From: Synergistaceae bacterium
Lineage (GTDB): Bacteria > Synergistota > Synergistia > Synergistales > Synergistaceae
Reading direction: 5' to 3'
Assembly (NCBI GenBank): GCA_031258255.1
Contig: JAIRNC010000025.1
Location: 1 to 64,000, forward strand
DNA: 64,000 nt
The translations under genes were made by a program, and so were the position numbers. Positions 9,456-18,817 of the stretch are shown here, in pieces; position 1 is the stretch's first letter, and the number at the start of each line of letters is the position of its first letter. Below the pieces are notes generated by a model, which was given only the letters and a program-made list of their open reading frames with translations, had not been told where the DNA came from and searched no databases.

Positions 9456-11228
9456 ATGTCGGTGACGGACAATAAAGCGGTAAACGAATGGGTGGCTGAA
9501 ATGGCCGCAATGACGAAGCCGGACTCAATCGTGTGGATCGACGGCACGGAGGGGCAGTTGAGCCGCTTGCGAGAACAGGGCGCCGCTTCTGGCGAGATCA
9601 TCCCCCTAAACGAGGAAAAACTGCCCGGCTGCTATCTCCATCGATCTGCCGCAAACGACGTCGCGAGGGTCGAGGGACGCACGTTCATCTGCTCGCGGCG
9701 CCGAGGGGACGCTGGCCCCACCAATAACTGGGAGGATCCGTCCGAGATGTACGCGAAGCTGCGGAGGCTCTTCGAAGGCTCGATGGCCGGGCGCGTGATG
9801 TACGCCATCCCGTTCTCCATGGCCGTGCCGGATTCGCCGTTCGCGAAGTTCGGCATAGAGCTCACGGACTCCATATACGTGGTATTGAACATGGCCATAG
9901 TGACGCGCGTCGGGACGCGCGCGCTGGAATGCCTGGAGGCGAGCGGCGATCCATCCGATTTTACGAAGGGCCTGCACTCCCTCGCCAGCATGGATCCTGA
10001 AAATCGCTACATCGCCCATTTCCCGGAGGACAACGCCATCTGGTCGGTCAATTCGGGCTACGGCGGGAACGCTCTGCTGGGCAAGAAGTGCCTCGCCCTC
10101 CGCCTGGCCTCGCGCATGGGGCGCGACGAGGGATGGCTTGCCGAACACATGCTCATACTGGGGATAGAGAACCCGCGCGGGGAGGTCCACTACATCGCAG
10201 GCGCCTTCCCGTCCGCGTGTGGCAAGACGAACCTCGCGATGCTGGTGCCGCCGGAGATGTATCAGAAGAATGGCTACAGGGCCTGGTGCGTAGGCGACGA
10301 TATCGCCTGGCTGCGCGTCGGGGCGGACGGCCGTCTCTGGGCGGTGAACCCGGAGGTGGGCTTTTTCGGCGTCGCCCCAGGCATGAACATGAAGTCCAAT
10401 CCCAACGCCATGATGGCCTGTCATAAGAACACCATCTTCACGAACGTGGCGCATAATCTCGACGACAACACCGTCTGGTGGGAGAAGATGGACGACAACC
10501 CGCCACGGAACGCCCACGACTGGAAGGGCGACAGGTGGGACGCCTCCCTCGGCACGCCCGGCGCGCACCCCAACAGCCGCTTCACGGCGCCGGCTGCGCA
10601 ATGCCCCTGCATCTCCCCGGAGTTCGAGTCGCCCGTCGGCGTGCCTATCTCCGCTATCGTGTTCGGCGGCAGGAGGAGCAAGGGGACGCCGCTGGTCTAT
10701 CAGGCACGCGATTGGGATCACGGGGTGTTTATAGGCTCGGCGATGTCGAGCGAGAGCACGGCGGCGGCGACCGGGGCGGTGGGCGTGGTCCGCCACGATC
10801 CGATGGCCATGCTGCCCTTCTGTGGCTACCACATGGGCGATTACTTCGCCCACTGGCTGGACATGGGGCAGAGGATACCCAACCCTCCGGGGATATTCCA
10901 CGTCAACTGGTTCCGCAGGGACGAGTCAGGTGGATTCCTCTGGCCGGGCTTTGGCGAGAACATGCGGGTCATCGAGTGGATAATAAACCGCGTCACGGGA
11001 AACGTCGGCGCCAGGGAAACGCCCATAGGCTTCCTGCCGCGCCCGGAGGACATCCACATGGAGGGCCTGGATGTATCTCCCGCAGCTGTCGAGTCACTGC
11101 TCGCCGTGGATAGGGCGTACTGGCTGGATGAAGCGTCCGGCATCCGCGAGTTTTACTCCGCGTTCGGCGACCGTCTGCCAGCCAGGCTGACGGAGGAACT
11201 GGACGCGCTGGAGAGGAACCTCCGATAA
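9456..11228 (+). CDS. pckG: Phosphoenolpyruvate carboxykinase (GTP)
   Basis: IAGAFPSACGKTNLAML, GDDIAWL, NPEVGFFGVAPG, FGGRRSKGTPLVYQARDWDHGVFIGSAMSSE, VNWFRRDESGGFLWPGFGENMRVIEWI. Confidence 0.95.
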   Translation: MSVTDNKAVNEWVAEMAAMTKPDSIVWIDGTEGQLSRLREQGAASGEIIPLNEEKLPGCYLHRSAANDVARVEGRTFICSRRRGDAGPTNNWEDPSEMYAKLRRLFEGSMAGRVMYAIPFSMAVPDSPFAKFGIELTDSIYVVLNMAIVTRVGTRALECLEASGDPSDFTKGLHSLASMDPENRYIAHFPEDNAIWSVNSGYGGNALLGKKCLALRLASRMGRDEGWLAEHMLILGIENPRGEVHYIAGAFPSACGKTNLAMLVPPEMYQKNGYRAWCVGDDIAWLRVGADGRLWAVNPEVGFFGVAPGMNMKSNPNAMMACHKNTIFTNVAHNLDDNTVWWEKMDDNPPRNAHDWKGDRWDASLGTPGAHPNSRFTAPAAQCPCISPEFESPVGVPISAIVFGGRRSKGTPLVYQARDWDHGVFIGSAMSSESTAAATGAVGVVRHDPMAMLPFCGYHMGDYFAHWLDMGQRIPNPPGIFHVNWFRRDESGGFLWPGFGENMRVIEWIINRVTGNVGARETPIGFLPRPEDIHMEGLDVSPAAVESLLAVDRAYWLDEASGIREFYSAFGDRLPARLTEELDALERNLR

Positions 11229-11259
11229 GGGATTGCCGAATCATTGTACGGGCATGTAC

Positions 11260-11514
11260 GGGCAGATCCATGTGTCTGCCCTGGGGGCGTTCGGGGGCGA
11301 AAACATAGGTTCGGGGGCTAACACATAGGTTCTGGGGGCGAACACATAGGTTCGCCCCTACAATGTGTGCAATGTTCAAATGAATACATTGTCATGCCGA
11401 ATCATCGTAGGGGCAGACCTATGTGTCTGCCCAGGGGGTACAATGTGTGCAATGGTTCAAATGAATACATTGTCATGCCGAATCATCGTAGGGGCAGACC
11501 TATGTGTCTGCCCA
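11260..11514. repeat. REP-type hairpin array with ~80-bp tandem duplication (copies 11361-11440 and 11441-11514)
   Basis: Hairpins GGGGCGAAC-ACATAG-GTTCGCCCC (11335-11358) and GGGCAGAC-CTATGT-GTCTGCCC (11411-11432, 11492-11513). Copies share CAATGTGTGCAATG(G)TTCAAATGAATACATTGTCATGCCGAATCATCGTAGGGGCAGACCTATGTGTCTGCCCA. Confidence 0.85.
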
Positions 11515-11539
11515 TCTGCCCGGGGGGGCGAACACAAAA

Positions 11540-12160
11540 ATGACGCGCGATAAAATACATCGCCGCAGGAGCATCCGTTTAAGGGGTTATGATTATTCGC
11601 AGAACGGCGCATATTTCGTCACAATATGCACGCAGAATCGTGAATGTTTGTTCGGGGATATTGTTGATGGCGAAATGCAAATGAATAATGCGGGCAGAAT
11701 GGTAGAAAAATGGTGTCAGGAAATCACCCGCAAATATACGGACATCCATGTGAATGAATACATTGTCATGCCGAATCATTTTCACGCAATCATCGTCAAC
11801 GCGGATCCCGCACCCGATCCCGATCCCGTACGGGCAGACCTATGTGTCTGCCCTGGGGGCGAACACATGGGCCCTGGGGGCGAACACGGATGTTCGGGGG
11901 GCGAACACGGACGTTCGGGGGGCGCGGGCGAACACATAGGTTCGCCCCTACATCGATGTGTGCAATGGTTCAAAACCATGACCACGAATGAATATATTCG
12001 ATATGTAAAAAACAATGGATGGAAACCGTTTGATAAACGATTGTGGCAACGGAATTATTACGAACATATTATTAGGAGCGATGACGAATACGCCCGCATT
12101 GCCGCATATATCGCCGGTAATCCGATGAATTGGAGGAATGACGGCCTGTGGGCAAATTAG
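11540..12160 (+). mobile_element. REP-associated tyrosine transposase (RAYT, Y1/IS200-like HUH) with hairpin-encoded low-complexity insert
   Basis: HUH motif VNEYIVMPNHFHAIIVN; HRCVQWFKTMTTNEYIRYVKNNGWKPFDKRLWQRNYYEHIIRSDDEYARIAAYIAGNP; insert VRADLCVCPGGEHMGPGGEHGCSGGEHGRSGGAGEHIGSPL. Confidence 0.9.
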
Positions 12161-12188
12161 ACATGCATACGCCCGATTACAAATCGGT

Positions 12189-14414
12189 TTAAATTGCCGC
12201 GGCTTGCCGGAGTCTTTCGCACAGGTAGGTGCGGCGGTGTTTCGTGTCGTCGTTCGCCACGGCGATGGAGACGGCTTTTTTCGTCCCGACCAGGACGACC
12301 AGCTTTTTGCCCCTGGTTATCCCTGTGTAGAGCAGGTTCCTCTGCAGCAGCATGTAGTGCTGGGTGTGGATGGGGATGATGACCGCCGGGTACTCCGACC
12401 CCTGCGACTTGTGTATCGACACGGCGTAGGCATGAATCAGCGCGTCGAGATCCTGCCGCTCGTAGGTTATCGCGCGTCCGTCGATATCGACCGACAGGAT
12501 GCCGGCATTTGGATCTGCCATGAGGATGAACCCTATGTCTCCGTTGTATACGTCCTTGTCGTAGTCGTTGCGGATTTGCATTACCTTGTCGCCGGCCTTG
12601 AAGAGCCTGCCGTCGCGCTCTATCGCGGGCTTATCCCCTGGGTTGAGGGATTTTTGCAGCGCGGCGTTGAGGTTCGACGCGCCCAGCGAACCCCTGTGCA
12701 TCGGGGTCAGCACCTGGACGTCGTGCATCGGGTCGAAGCCGAACCGCTGGGGTATGCGCTCCTGAATCATGGAGAGTATTATCTCGACGCATTTTTCCGG
12801 GTCTTCCTGCTCGACGAAATAAAAATCGGACAGCTCCTCGTCTTGCCGCGTGTATGGCATCTTCCCGGAGTTCACCCTGTGGGCGTTCACGACGATGCCG
12901 CTCTTTTGCGCCTGGCGGAATATCTCGTTCAGCTCGGCCACAGGGACGACGCCCGATTCGATCAGGTCTTTCAGGACATTGCCTGGGCCGACTGAGGGCA
13001 GCTGGTGCGTGTCGCCCACCAGGATCAGCCTGCACTCCTGCCCCAGGGCCCTCATGAGGTGGAAGAAGAGGACGCTGTCTATCATGGACGCCTCGTCCAC
13101 GACGAGCAGGTCGCATTCTAAGGGCGTGTCGCTGTTCCGCTGGAACGCGCCCAGCCTGCCGTTGTACTCCAGGAGCCTGTGTATGGTGCGCGCCTCATGC
13201 CCCGTCGCCTCGCTCATGCGCTTTGCGGCCCTGCCTGTGGGAGCGGCGAGCTCTATGGAGAGACCGCAGGCGCCCAGGATGCCGATAATCGCGCGGAGCA
13301 GGGTCGTCTTACCCGTGCCGGGGCCGCCCGTCATGATCATCACCTTCGATGACAGCGCGAGCGCCAGCGCCTCCTTCTGCTTTTGCGCGAGTTCGATTTT
13401 CATGACGTCCCGCACCCACGTCGCGGCCTGGCCTATGTCGAGGCCCGAAGGGAGTCCGCCCAGCCCGTCCAGATAGTCGCTGCGCAGGAGGGACGCGAGC
13501 TTTTTTGCGCTTGATCGCTCCGCCGCGTAATACGGGGGGAGGTAGATCGCCTCAACGGTCTGTTCCCCGTCCGGCGCGATGACGTCCAGCACGAGGGACG
13601 AGTCTGCCACGGCCCGGCTTATGGCGGCATCGGTCAGCCCTTCCGGCACTGCCAGGAGCTTGGCTGCGTGTTGCGCCAATAGTTCCCTGGGCGCGTACAC
13701 GTGCCCCTCCCCTGTGAGGCCGGAGAGGACGTGCCGCACCCCTGCCTCCAGGCGCAATGGCGAGTCCTTCGCGACACCGAGGTTTGACGCTACTTTATCG
13801 GCAGACAGGAAGCCTATGCCGAATATGTCGTCAGCCAGCTTGTACGGGTTTTCCTTGACCGCGCGTATCGTCTCGGTGCCGTAGGTTTCAAAAATTTTCG
13901 CGGCGAAGTTGGGACTGACGCCGTTTGACTGGAGGAAGAGCATGACTGAGCGAACCTCTTTTTGCGACTCCCACGACTGCTTGATGGAGTCCAGGAGCTT
14001 CTTGCTCACTCCCCTCACCTCCAGCAGCTCGTCGGGGTTCTCGTCCAGCACGTCCAGGGTGCGCAGGCCGAAGGCCGACGTTATGCGCTCGGCCATCTTT
14101 GGGCCGACGCCCTTGACCAGCCCTGAGCCCAGGTATCTCTTTATGCCCTCCACCGTCGATGGCATGATGGACTTGCAGACGGAAAACTGAAACTGTCTGC
14201 CGAATTTGGGGTGATTGACCCATGTCCCTGAGAACTCCAGCTCCTCGCCGGGCATGTGCCTTTCACAAAAACCCACCGCGGTGACGAGATCGGGGTTGCC
14301 GCGTACGCCTATCTTGAAGACGGAGTAGCCATTTCCCTCGTCGTTGAAGGTCACGCGCTCCAACTGCCCACGGAGGGAGGACTCCATTGCGCCGGGTTGC
14401 TCGCCCTTCGTCAC
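12189..14414 (-). CDS. recD2: RecD2-family ATP-dependent DNA helicase
   Basis: Walker A MTGGPGTGKTTLLRAI; VVDEASMID; HQLPSVGPGNVLKDL; C-terminal AVSIHKSQGSEYPAVIIP; YTGITRGKKLVVLVG. Confidence 0.93.
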   Translation of the reverse strand: MTKGEQPGAMESSLRGQLERVTFNDEGNGYSVFKIGVRGNPDLVTAVGFCERHMPGEELEFSGTWVNHPKFGRQFQFSVCKSIMPSTVEGIKRYLGSGLVKGVGPKMAERITSAFGLRTLDVLDENPDELLEVRGVSKKLLDSIKQSWESQKEVRSVMLFLQSNGVSPNFAAKIFETYGTETIRAVKENPYKLADDIFGIGFLSADKVASNLGVAKDSPLRLEAGVRHVLSGLTGEGHVYAPRELLAQHAAKLLAVPEGLTDAAISRAVADSSLVLDVIAPDGEQTVEAIYLPPYYAAERSSAKKLASLLRSDYLDGLGGLPSGLDIGQAATWVRDVMKIELAQKQKEALALALSSKVMIMTGGPGTGKTTLLRAIIGILGACGLSIELAAPTGRAAKRMSEATGHEARTIHRLLEYNGRLGAFQRNSDTPLECDLLVVDEASMIDSVLFFHLMRALGQECRLILVGDTHQLPSVGPGNVLKDLIESGVVPVAELNEIFRQAQKSGIVVNAHRVNSGKMPYTRQDEELSDFYFVEQEDPEKCVEIILSMIQERIPQRFGFDPMHDVQVLTPMHRGSLGASNLNAALQKSLNPGDKPAIERDGRLFKAGDKVMQIRNDYDKDVYNGDIGFILMADPNAGILSVDIDGRAITYERQDLDALIHAYAVSIHKSQGSEYPAVIIPIHTQHYMLLQRNLLYTGITRGKKLVVLVGTKKAVSIAVANDDTKHRRTYLCERLRQAAAI

Positions 14415-15628
14415 AGGAACCGCTCCACCGGCGTCCCTGTGTTCTCGAAGCAGGCAGGTTCGTAAGGGACCGGCCTGCGGCCGAAACAGATGTCCATCTG
14501 CTCGTAGAATGAGACCATCTTGAGGTTGACGGGCCTGTTCGTTATGGCGAAGCTCGTGGGCATATAGCGTATCTCGCCGTCCATGACGGAGTAGACGCTG
14601 ACGCCGGAGACGCCCTGCATGAGGAGCATGACGGCAGCGGCCCCCACCTCCTTGCCGAAGTTCACGTCGTAAGCGCCGGTGGAGCCGGAGCGCACCAGGT
14701 GGCCCGGGGTGACCTCGCGGATCTCCGGCGTCTCCAGCACTCCTTCCACGTACATCCCGCAGGACTTCATGAACTCCTTTATCTCAGGGTCGGACTTCAT
14801 TCGCGCCTCCAGCGCGTGGCGCACGTATTTGGCCGCGCCGCCGAGCCTTATGTGGCCGAACACGTCTCTGGTGCCGTCCTCTGTGAACAGCTCCCCGCCC
14901 TCGCTCCTGATCCCCTCGGCCACCACGATGCTGTACATGCCGGAGTTCACGTCGCTGCGGAGGATCCGCCGCATGTAGTAGCGCTTCATGTGTTCGTAGA
15001 CCTCTGCGAAGTCCACAGGGATCTCCGGTATCAGGATGCAGTCCGCGTCAGCCGCGATGCCGCCGCGAAAGGCTGTATGGCCCGTGTAGCGCCCGAACAC
15101 CTCCACGACCATGATGCGGTTGTGGGTGCGCCCTGTCGTCTTTATCTCCTCCACTATGTGGGCGATCTTGTTGACTGCGGAGTCCCCTCCGACGGAGTAG
15201 GTCTGGAGGTCGAGGTCCATCGTCTTAGGGGCGTGTACGCAGGGGATGCCGTTTTCAGCCAGGTCCACCAGCACGCTCCCCGTGTCGTCGCCTCCGGATA
15301 TGACCAGGCCGCCGATGTCAAACTTCTTCAGGCCGACCGATATGCGCCTGTACTTGTCAGGGTTGTCGATCTTCGATATCTGGACGCGGGAATGCCCGGC
15401 CTCGGAGCCGGCGAAAGTCGAGTTGACGTGATCCACCCGCTCCTCGTCGAGCCTGGTGAGGTGTTCCATCTCTACCAGGTTATACAGCCCCGCGTAGCCG
15501 TTAGGGATTATATAGGCCCCGATCCCGTTGGCGAGCGCTATCTTCGCCGCGCCGCGCACCACTGCGTTTAGCCCTCCGCAGTCGCCGCCCGCTGTGATTA
15601 TGCCGATGTTCTTTATCCGCGTGTTCAC
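14411..15628 (-). CDS. 6-phosphofructokinase family, PPi-type active-site signature
   Basis: GIITAGGDCGGLNAVVRG; ISGGDDTGSVLV; HAPKTMDLDL; VVEVFGRYTGHTAF. Confidence 0.9.
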   Translation of the reverse strand: MNTRIKNIGIITAGGDCGGLNAVVRGAAKIALANGIGAYIIPNGYAGLYNLVEMEHLTRLDEERVDHVNSTFAGSEAGHSRVQISKIDNPDKYRRISVGLKKFDIGGLVISGGDDTGSVLVDLAENGIPCVHAPKTMDLDLQTYSVGGDSAVNKIAHIVEEIKTTGRTHNRIMVVEVFGRYTGHTAFRGGIAADADCILIPEIPVDFAEVYEHMKRYYMRRILRSDVNSGMYSIVVAEGIRSEGGELFTEDGTRDVFGHIRLGGAAKYVRHALEARMKSDPEIKEFMKSCGMYVEGVLETPEIREVTPGHLVRSGSTGAYDVNFGKEVGAAAVMLLMQGVSGVSVYSVMDGEIRYMPTSFAITNRPVNLKMVSFYEQMDICFGRRPVPYEPACFENTGTPVERFL

Positions 15629-15714
15629 TCTCGCATCCCCTTTTTAGCCGCGCCGGCCCTGTCAAAGTGAGATGATATCACAATTATCGGGTGCGCGTCT
15701 CAGAGATGCTGCGG

Positions 15715-18700
15715 CTATAACAGGCGGTCGATTTTTTCTACCGCCATATCGTATTCAAAGAGCAGCACGTCCTGCTCTATCTCCGATATCAGGCTCTTCG
15801 TCTCGGCGTCGAGCGGCATGGCCGACAGCCTCACCAGTATGGCGTTCACCGTCTCGATGTCCATCTTGCCGAGGGCCTCTTTCATCCTTTCAAGGTCGAT
15901 GGCCTGGATTTTCGGCGCCTCGCCCTCTGCCCCCTCCTCAGACATCAGGGAATCCATCGCGAGACCGGCGTAGATGTTATCGATAAGCAGGCGGGCGTTC
16001 TCCCACAGCGCGTTTATCTTGCTGTGCAGGACGGCCATGTTGCCGTTCTTCGCGTTCGCCTCCATCATCGCCGCGAACTGCGCCAGGTCGTTGGCGCCCA
16101 CGCTGCGGGACGCGCCCTTGATGGAGTGCGCGAGGATGGCGCAATTTTTCATGTCCTCCTCCTGTTCGGCTTTCTTCAGCTGGATGATGACGTCGTTCGC
16201 GTCGCGGCAAAAGTCCAGCAGGATGTCCTTGTAGACGGGCAGCGAACCGCCGGTGTTCCTTAGGCCGGCCGGTATGTCAATGCCCTCGATGCGGAAGCCG
16301 CCTGACTGCTCGGATGCCGTGTCCGAATTGGCGTCGAACTCGATCTGCTTTTCCTTCGGGAGCCACTTTTTCATCACTCCCACCAGTTTGTTCATCTCAA
16401 TCGGCTTCGCGATGAAGTCGTCCATCCCGTTCTCTATGAACATCTCCCTCTGCCCGGCTATGGCGTTCGCGGTCAGGGCGATTATGGGCAGCGTCAGGAA
16501 ATACTCGTCCTTCTTGCCCAGGGCCCGGATCTCTGCCGTGGTCTCCAGGCCGTCCATCTCAGGCATCATATGATCCATGAACACGATGTCGTAGGTGTTC
16601 CTCTGGACGAGTTCGATGGCCTCCTTGCCGCTGAGGCAGGTGTCTACGGTCAGGCCGAAGTGCGATATGACCTCCTTCGCGACCTTGAGGTTTGTCTGGA
16701 AATCGTCTACCACGAGAACCTTCGCCCCCGGCGCCGAGAATTGCTTGCCGGTGTTCGTCGCGTCTGCCCCGTCGCGCCACACGTCGTTGAGCACGTTGGC
16801 TATGGAGATGGAGTACGTCGGCAGCATGACGCTGTTTACGTCCTTGAATGTCGAGATGTCCCCTATCTCTATCATGACCACGAGTTGCGTGGGGAGTTTC
16901 TCGTTGCCTAAGGCGTCCATGCAATCCATGGCATGTTTAGATGAAACGAACGCGTAGTCGTAGCGGTCTTTCTTGAGTTTTTCCATGAACTCAGCCTGGG
17001 ATGACGCGCATGACGGTTTGAGGCCCAAGGAGGCCATCGCGTCGGCCATGGACTTCATCTGAGCCTGGTTTGGCTCGAAGACCAGGATTTGTATCTTTTC
17101 GGGGTGCTCGACGAACGCGCTTTTCGCGCCGTTCTCAAACGATTGTACTAAAGTCGCGGTAAAGGTCGACCCGCGCCTGTATTCGCTCTCGACGGAGATC
17201 CTGCCGCCCATGCGCTCGCAGTAGGCGCGGGCGATCACGAGGCCCAGCCCTGTCCCCTCTATGCTCTGGTTCTTCCCAAAGCGGTAAAACTCCACGAATA
17301 GCTTGTCGATGTTCTCCCTTTTTATCCCTACCCCGCTGTCCTTTACCTCAAAAACCAGTTCGATCGACTGTCCATCTACGCTGCCGATGCGGACGTCCAG
17401 GGAGATGAAGCCCTTCTCCGTGTACTTCACGGCGTTTGTGAGGAGGTTGCTGACTATCTGCCGGACGCGGACGTCGTCGCCGATCAGCTCCTCAGGGATG
17501 TCGGGGTCCGTGCGGACGAAGAAACAGATCTGTTTTTCCGTGAGCCTCAGACGGATGACGTTTATGAGGTCGTTTATCATCGACGGGAAGTGATACTTCC
17601 TGTTCTCTATCTCAAGCCGCCCGGATTCTATCTTCGAAAAGTCAAGGATGTCGTTGATGATGGAGAGCAGCGTCCTCGCGGAGTGGTTTATTATCCCGAG
17701 GTACTCTCCGCTCTCTGGCAGGAGGTTCTTCCGCAGGATAAGTTCGGACATGCTCAGAATGGAGTTCATGGGGGTGCGGATTTCGTGGCTCATCTTCGCG
17801 AGGAAGGATGATTTGCTCTTGTTCTCCTCCTCCGAGCGCTCCTTTGCCATGCTGAGTTGGATCAAAAGATAGCCCAGTATCAGCATGAACGTCAGGCCCA
17901 GGCCAGAGAGTGTCGCCGTCATGCTGAGGGTTTCCCTGTAGTAGCTCTCGGTCGGCGTCGTCATGACGAGGTACCATCCGTTCAGTATCCTCTTGTAGTT
18001 GAATACCGCCGCCCTGTTGTCCCCGCTGATCAGCGATCCGCTGGCAACCGTCAGCTCTCCCGAGTCGTTGCCGGTCAGCTCGTCTTTCAGATTGCTTTCG
18101 ACGTTTAGCCTCCTGCCGACGGAGCCGGCGCTCGTGGAGGCCAGGACCGTGAAATCCGAGTCCAGGAGCCACCCGTGGCTGCCTTCCCTGATATTGAGCG
18201 ATTCGATGCCTTGGCTGATGATCGAAGCGTCCATGTCGATGGCTATGACGCCGTAGGAGTTGCCGTACCATCCCCTCAAGCGTCTCGCTGCCGTGATGAC
18301 CGGCCTTGCGGATTGTCCGTCGTCACCGGTCTGAGCAAAGAGAACGTAGCCGCTAGGGCTCATTGCCTCGCGATACCAGAGGAGTTCCATAGGGTCGTCC
18401 ACGTCCGGCGCCGCTCTCTCGGAACGCGAGATGAACTCCCCGTTGACGTAACCGTAAAGGTCGGAGCGAGAGAGCGAGAACTGGCCGCTCAGCTGTCGCA
18501 GCAGCACACCGGAGAGTTCCTGAAAATCATCGAATGTCTCTTTCTTCGGTACGCCGTTGTCGAGCCTGTACTGCATGAAGGACGCTACGTTTTCGAGGGC
18601 GTTGTTGAGCAGGTTCATCCTGTGGGAGATGGCCATCTCCGTCACCGACAGGATGCCAACTATATCCGAGCGCAACTGTTTTTCGACGATGCGGCTCGAA

Positions 18701-18804
18701 AAAAATGAGCCAGTAAGCACCATGAGGAAAAAGGAGACGAAAACAAAGGCCAGTTGCGCCTTGTTTTTTTTGATCGTTTCCTTCACGTCCGCAGGTCGCT
18801 CCAT
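15715..18804 (-). CDS. Hybrid sensor histidine kinase with REC and Hpt domains
   Basis: KSSFLAKMSHEIRTPMNSILSMSE; GTGLGLVIARAYCERMGGRISVES; KVLVVDDFQTN..IVFMDHMMPEMDGLET; Hpt AHSIKGASRSVGAND. Confidence 0.93.
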   Translation of the reverse strand: MERPADVKETIKKNKAQLAFVFVSFFLMVLTGSFFSSRIVEKQLRSDIVGILSVTEMAISHRMNLLNNALENVASFMQYRLDNGVPKKETFDDFQELSGVLLRQLSGQFSLSRSDLYGYVNGEFISRSERAAPDVDDPMELLWYREAMSPSGYVLFAQTGDDGQSARPVITAARRLRGWYGNSYGVIAIDMDASIISQGIESLNIREGSHGWLLDSDFTVLASTSAGSVGRRLNVESNLKDELTGNDSGELTVASGSLISGDNRAAVFNYKRILNGWYLVMTTPTESYYRETLSMTATLSGLGLTFMLILGYLLIQLSMAKERSEEENKSKSSFLAKMSHEIRTPMNSILSMSELILRKNLLPESGEYLGIINHSARTLLSIINDILDFSKIESGRLEIENRKYHFPSMINDLINVIRLRLTEKQICFFVRTDPDIPEELIGDDVRVRQIVSNLLTNAVKYTEKGFISLDVRIGSVDGQSIELVFEVKDSGVGIKRENIDKLFVEFYRFGKNQSIEGTGLGLVIARAYCERMGGRISVESEYRRGSTFTATLVQSFENGAKSAFVEHPEKIQILVFEPNQAQMKSMADAMASLGLKPSCASSQAEFMEKLKKDRYDYAFVSSKHAMDCMDALGNEKLPTQLVVMIEIGDISTFKDVNSVMLPTYSISIANVLNDVWRDGADATNTGKQFSAPGAKVLVVDDFQTNLKVAKEVISHFGLTVDTCLSGKEAIELVQRNTYDIVFMDHMMPEMDGLETTAEIRALGKKDEYFLTLPIIALTANAIAGQREMFIENGMDDFIAKPIEMNKLVGVMKKWLPKEKQIEFDANSDTASEQSGGFRIEGIDIPAGLRNTGGSLPVYKDILLDFCRDANDVIIQLKKAEQEEDMKNCAILAHSIKGASRSVGANDLAQFAAMMEANAKNGNMAVLHSKINALWENARLLIDNIYAGLAMDSLMSEEGAEGEAPKIQAIDLERMKEALGKMDIETVNAILVRLSAMPLDAETKSLISEIEQDVLLFEYDMAVEKIDRLL

Positions 18805-18817
18805 GTCGGTCTCCTAA

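Noticed and set aside
9606-10901. 431-aa - strand ORF antisense to pckG
   Set aside because: Shadow ORF; composition typical of antisense translation and pckG is unambiguous.
11260-11514. Possible CRISPR array next to the RAYT
   Set aside because: Only two full units, no regular repeat-spacer alternation, units contain transposase-derived sequence and self-complementary hairpins, and no cas genes nearby.
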